In this document: in pieces, positions 61,107-64,000 of the stretch
How the letters are laid out: every line of letters starts with the position of its first letter
How positions within the stretch are numbered: the first letter of the stretch is position 1
From: Nemertoderma westbladi
Lineage: Eukaryota; Xenacoelomorpha; Nemertodermatida; Nemertodermatidae
Direction: 5' to 3'
Length of the DNA: 64,000 bases
Assembly (NCBI GenBank): GCA_032718475.1
Contig: JAUCBJ010006967.1
Coordinates: forward strand, 41,570 to 105,569
The notes under the pieces: model-generated
What the model saw: the letters and a program-made list of their open reading frames with translations, nothing else
Database searches by the model: none
Told to the model about the DNA's origin: nothing
Translations under genes and position numbers: made by a program

Positions 61107-63215
61107 TTAATTTGTATCTTTGTGAACTGATTGTATGTGTTTCTTTAGATTACTCTTTTTACTAAATTGTTTTTCACAAGAACCGCAATTATACTTGATA
61201 CCTTTATGTACTGAATCCATGTGGGTCCTTAGATGTCCTTTTTGAATAAATTGTTTGTCACAAGAACAACAATTATACTTGATACCTCTATGAACTGATT
61301 CTATGTGTCTCTTCAGATATCCTTTGACGCTAAATTGTTTGTCACAAGAACCACAATTATACTTGATACCTTTATGTACTGATTCCATGTGGGTCCTTAG
61401 ATTTCCTTTTTGAATAAATTGTTTGGCACAAGAACCACAATTATACTTGATACCTCTATGAACTGATTCTATGTGTCTCTTCAGATTTCCTTTGACACTA
61501 AATTGTTTGTCACAAGAACCGCAATTATACTTGATGCCTTTATGTACTGATTCTATGTGTTTCTTTAGAACTCCTTTGTCACAAAATTGTTTGTCACAAG
61601 AACCACAATTATACTTGATAGCATTATGTACTGATTCCATGTGTTTCTTAAGATTCTGTTTGTCACTAAATTGTTTGTCACAAGAACCACAATTATACTT
61701 GATACCTTTATGTACTGATTTTATGTGTTTCTTTAGAACTCCTTTGTCACTAAATTGTTTGTCACAAGAACCACAATTATACTTGATACCTTTATGTACT
61801 GATTCCATGTGTTTCTTCAGATATGCTTTGTCACTAAATTGTTTGTCACAAGAACCGCAATTATACTTGATACCTTTATGAACTGATTCCATGTGTTTCT
61901 TTAGATTTCCTTTCTGTGTGAACAATTTATCGCAATAAACGCATTTATACTTGATACCTTCATGCAATGATTGTTTACGATTCTTTAAATTTACTTTGCG
62001 ATTAATTCGCTTACATTTGACAACGGACTTATCAATAACTTCACAAGGAGATGGTTTCCCAATACAGAAATCTTGTCTTACAACTCGAGATTTATCTTCA
62101 GAAGTACCGAAAATAGCTCCCGCTTCTGATTTAAAACTGATAACGTTTATACCGCTGTTTGTGTTACCGATTTGATTATTAGAATTTTGTTCATCTGTAC
62201 AGAACTCTTGTTTGATCTTTCGAGATTTATCTTCAGAAGTACCGCAAATAGATTCTGATTTAAAACTGATAACGTTTATACCGCTGTTTGTGTTACCGAT
62301 TTGATTATTAGAATATTGTTCATCTGTACAGAACTCTTGTTTGATCTTTCGAGATTTATCTTCAGAAGTACCGCAAATAGATTCTGATTTAAAACTGATA
62401 ACGTCTATACCGCTGTTGGTGTTACCGATTTGATTATTAGAATATTGTTCATCTGTACAAAACTCTTGTTTGATCTTTCGAGATTTATCTTCGGAAGTAC
62501 CGAAAATAGCTCCCGCTTCTGATTTAAAACTGATAACGTTTATACCGCTGTTTGTGTTACCGATTTGATTATTAGAATTTTGTTCATCTGTACAGAACTC
62601 TTGTTTGATCTTTCGAGATTTATCTTCAGAAGTACCGCAAATAGATTCTGATTTAAAACTGATAACGTTTATACCGCTGTTTGTGTTACCGATTTGATTA
62701 TTAGAATATTGTTCATCTGTACAGAACTCTTGTTTGATCTTTCGAGATTTATCTTCAGAAGTACCGCAAATAGATTCTGATTTAAAACTGATAACGTCTA
62801 TACCGCTGTTGGTGTTACCGATTTGATTATTAGAATATTGTTCATCTGTACAGAACTCTTGTTTGATCTTTCGAGATTTATCTTCAGAAGTACCGCAAAT
62901 AGATTCTGATTTAAAACTGATAACGTCTATACCGCTGTTGGTGTTACCGATTTGATTATTAGAATATTGTTCATCTGTACAGAACTCTTGTTTGATCTCT
63001 CGAGATTTATCTTCGGAAGTACCGCAAATAGGTTCCGATTCCGATTTAAAACTGATAACGTTTATACCGCTGTTTGTGTTGCTGATTTCGTTATTAACAG
63101 TTGGTGGAATGACGCATTTCTCTTGTTCCTCCTCACCGGACTGAGAATCACTTTCATCTGCCATGATACGATCCAGTAAGTCCCAAGCAGCATCACTCAA
63201 AGTATTCGAAGACAT
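61107..63215 (-). CDS. C2H2 zinc-finger protein, 10 fingers
   Basis: An intact 702-aa frame, paralog of the 27,211-29,895 gene. The first ~60 residues are nearly identical. It then has eight copies of the ~44-aa repeat (GIN/DVISFKSE..KIKQEF) where the other has four, and only ten 28-residue C2H2 fingers (from about residue 420) where the other has 23. The fingers use the same HKGIKY linker. The last finger (KKSNLKKHIQSVHKDTN) resembles finger 21 of the other protein, so internal fingers were gained or lost. Every FKSE and all but the last IKQE are intact. Probably a nuclear DNA-binding protein with a different target sequence. Confidence 0.88.
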   Translation of the reverse strand: MSSNTLSDAAWDLLDRIMADESDSQSGEEEQEKCVIPPTVNNEISNTNSGINVISFKSESEPICGTSEDKSREIKQEFCTDEQYSNNQIGNTNSGIDVISFKSESICGTSEDKSRKIKQEFCTDEQYSNNQIGNTNSGIDVISFKSESICGTSEDKSRKIKQEFCTDEQYSNNQIGNTNSGINVISFKSESICGTSEDKSRKIKQEFCTDEQNSNNQIGNTNSGINVISFKSEAGAIFGTSEDKSRKIKQEFCTDEQYSNNQIGNTNSGIDVISFKSESICGTSEDKSRKIKQEFCTDEQYSNNQIGNTNSGINVISFKSESICGTSEDKSRKIKQEFCTDEQNSNNQIGNTNSGINVISFKSEAGAIFGTSEDKSRVVRQDFCIGKPSPCEVIDKSVVKCKRINRKVNLKNRKQSLHEGIKYKCVYCDKLFTQKGNLKKHMESVHKGIKYNCGSCDKQFSDKAYLKKHMESVHKGIKYNCGSCDKQFSDKGVLKKHIKSVHKGIKYNCGSCDKQFSDKQNLKKHMESVHNAIKYNCGSCDKQFCDKGVLKKHIESVHKGIKYNCGSCDKQFSVKGNLKRHIESVHRGIKYNCGSCAKQFIQKGNLRTHMESVHKGIKYNCGSCDKQFSVKGYLKRHIESVHRGIKYNCCSCDKQFIQKGHLRTHMDSVHKGIKYNCGSCEKQFSKKSNLKKHIQSVHKDTN

Positions 63216-63354
63216 ATTTAATACAATTCGGACTAACTGAAGTATAAATGTGACAGTCTATAAATATTACCAATATAATTCAATTTAATGACACAAACCT
63301 CAGCAGTTGACGCCTTTAATACCTTCTGGGTTTGGCTGACTGTAATACCGAATG

Positions 63355-63507
63355 AACTTCTAAGATAATTCATCGCCCAGGTTACGGGAGCAATCATAGT
63401 TATATAAGTTGAATGTGGTCTATATCACGTAATCGGTATATAATAATACTAATGCTATATTTCAGCCAACAGGCCTTTATCAAGCAGTAATCAAATAATA
63501 CCGAATG
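63355..63507. mobile_element. 153-bp insertion with 11-bp target duplication
   Basis: Copy B has 153 bp that copy A lacks, flanked by the direct repeat AATACCGAATG (63,344-63,354 and 63,497-63,507). The 11-bp duplication suggests a short retroposon or MITE. No tRNA-like promoter boxes or poly-A tail are obvious. Confidence 0.75.
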
Positions 63508-63540
63508 CAGCAGCTACAGTGCTTTGGGGAGTGGAGCGCC

Positions 63541-63726
63541 TCAAGAGTGAACGTAGGAATATAATTGGGTACCTAAATTAGATCCAAATACAATAGATGT
63601 AACAGATGCACCGGTAGCTACTAAGAACATTTGGGCCTCTATCCCTACCAACATCGATGGGTAACTCTGCGAGTTTGATTCGGGGAATACTGGAACTTTA
63701 CAATGAAAGGTTTGCGGCCTCGTCAC
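63541..63726 (-). pseudogene. Possible retroviral-type protease remnant, copy B
   Basis: Duplicate of the 30,066-30,320 frame, with the same IEAQMFLVATGASVTSI segment (Ala where the catalytic Asp is expected). The frame is open at least over this part and lies upstream of the zinc-finger gene on the same strand. Confidence 0.35.
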
Positions 63727-63955
63727 TGTAGAAAATCGTAACAGATGTTGTTTAACAATACCTCGCTACATTAGTTGGCGCCAATTATCTATCATGGAAA
63801 CAATTTATCTATGTATTGTAGTTACGATGGTCCCCAACGACCATCGTTTTAACAACGTAATATCCATCTATTGGAAGTATTTTCGGTGAATTTATGACGA
63901 ATAAATTACCTTGTCGCCGACCCGCTCATGATAATTACGTTTTTGACAATTCCGT

Positions 63956-64000
63956 TGTAAAAGCTTTTGTGGGATAACTGATACGTTTGCCTTTGCTGGC
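63956..64000 (+). repeat. BEL-family LTR, partial, cut by window end
   Basis: From TGTAAAAGCTTTTGTGGGAT onward this is the reverse complement of the end of the 33,848-35,063 LTR, with several differences in 45 bp. It is a second, older or sub-family member inserted in the opposite orientation into the duplicated block. Copy A shows the uninterrupted target (..TTCCGTTGTTGG). Confidence 0.85.

Larger units (their letters stand above)
60669..63955 (-). repeat. Duplicated zinc-finger block, copy B
   Basis: Same order and orientation as 26,766-30,480. Homology starts at TCTACAAAAGTTATTGCC and runs to 63,955, where a BEL-family LTR interrupts it. The flanks outside the block are unrelated, so the duplicated unit has sharp borders on the gene's 3' side. 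Confidence 0.88.

Noticed and set aside
61471-61881. Plus-strand frame opposite the second zinc-finger gene
   Set aside because: Same antisense effect as above.

Overview
This is a eukaryotic, almost certainly invertebrate animal, genomic window. It is AT-rich, with intron-interrupted transposon genes, long minisatellites and long poly-G/C tracts. BEL/Pao, Polinton/Maverick and piggyBac-like elements together point to a metazoan; I cannot name the species. I found no rRNA, tRNA, CRISPR array or operon-style gene set, and no clear conserved single-copy host gene. Nearly everything recognisable comes from mobile elements, and several are nested.

Layout. 1-3.7 kb: gene-free, with dispersed repeats. 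3.7-12.0 kb: a decayed Polinton/Maverick (adintovirus-like element), all genes on +: an unknown 148-aa protein, a RING protein, the packaging ATPase, a basic protein with a hydrophobic tail, a chimeric integrase remnant, two tandem penton-like proteins, a GG-motif virion-type protein split by one stop codon, and the first ~100 codons of the major capsid protein. No DNA polymerase B or maturation protease was seen. Two piggyBac-like MITEs, a 12-bp minisatellite and a six-copy palindrome array sit between its integrase and capsid halves. 12-22 kb: minisatellites, a long hairpin and two LINE fragments. 22.2-26.2 kb: a GC-rich minus-strand block coding for an unknown coiled-coil/Asn-rich/repeat protein whose frame changes at three poly-G tracts, followed by a Pif1-helicase remnant.

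26.8-30.5 kb and 60.7-63.96 kb are two copies of one duplicated block. Each carries an intact minus-strand C2H2 zinc-finger gene, with 23 and 10 fingers. The N-termini have 4 and 8 copies of a ~44-aa repeat that looks like alternating SUMO-acceptor and SUMO-interaction motifs.

33,848-45,900 is a complete BEL/Pao insertion on the minus strand. It has 1,216-bp LTRs differing at about three positions and a 5-bp target duplication (GGCAT). The reverse transcriptase, RNase H and integrase are gone, but the gag-protease frame stays open across the junction: a young non-autonomous derivative. A more diverged LTR of the same family starts at 63,956 in the opposite orientation. Directly right of the BEL element (45,986-51,613) is a plus-strand Helitron Rep/helicase gene with three phase-2 introns, frameshifts and damaged catalytic motifs.

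52.1-56.6 kb is a repeat complex: a 2.6-kb purine-rich array, 1.2 kb of a ~70-bp repeat, then 0.7 kb of the first array inverted. The rest, to 60.7 kb, is repeat-rich and essentially gene-free.
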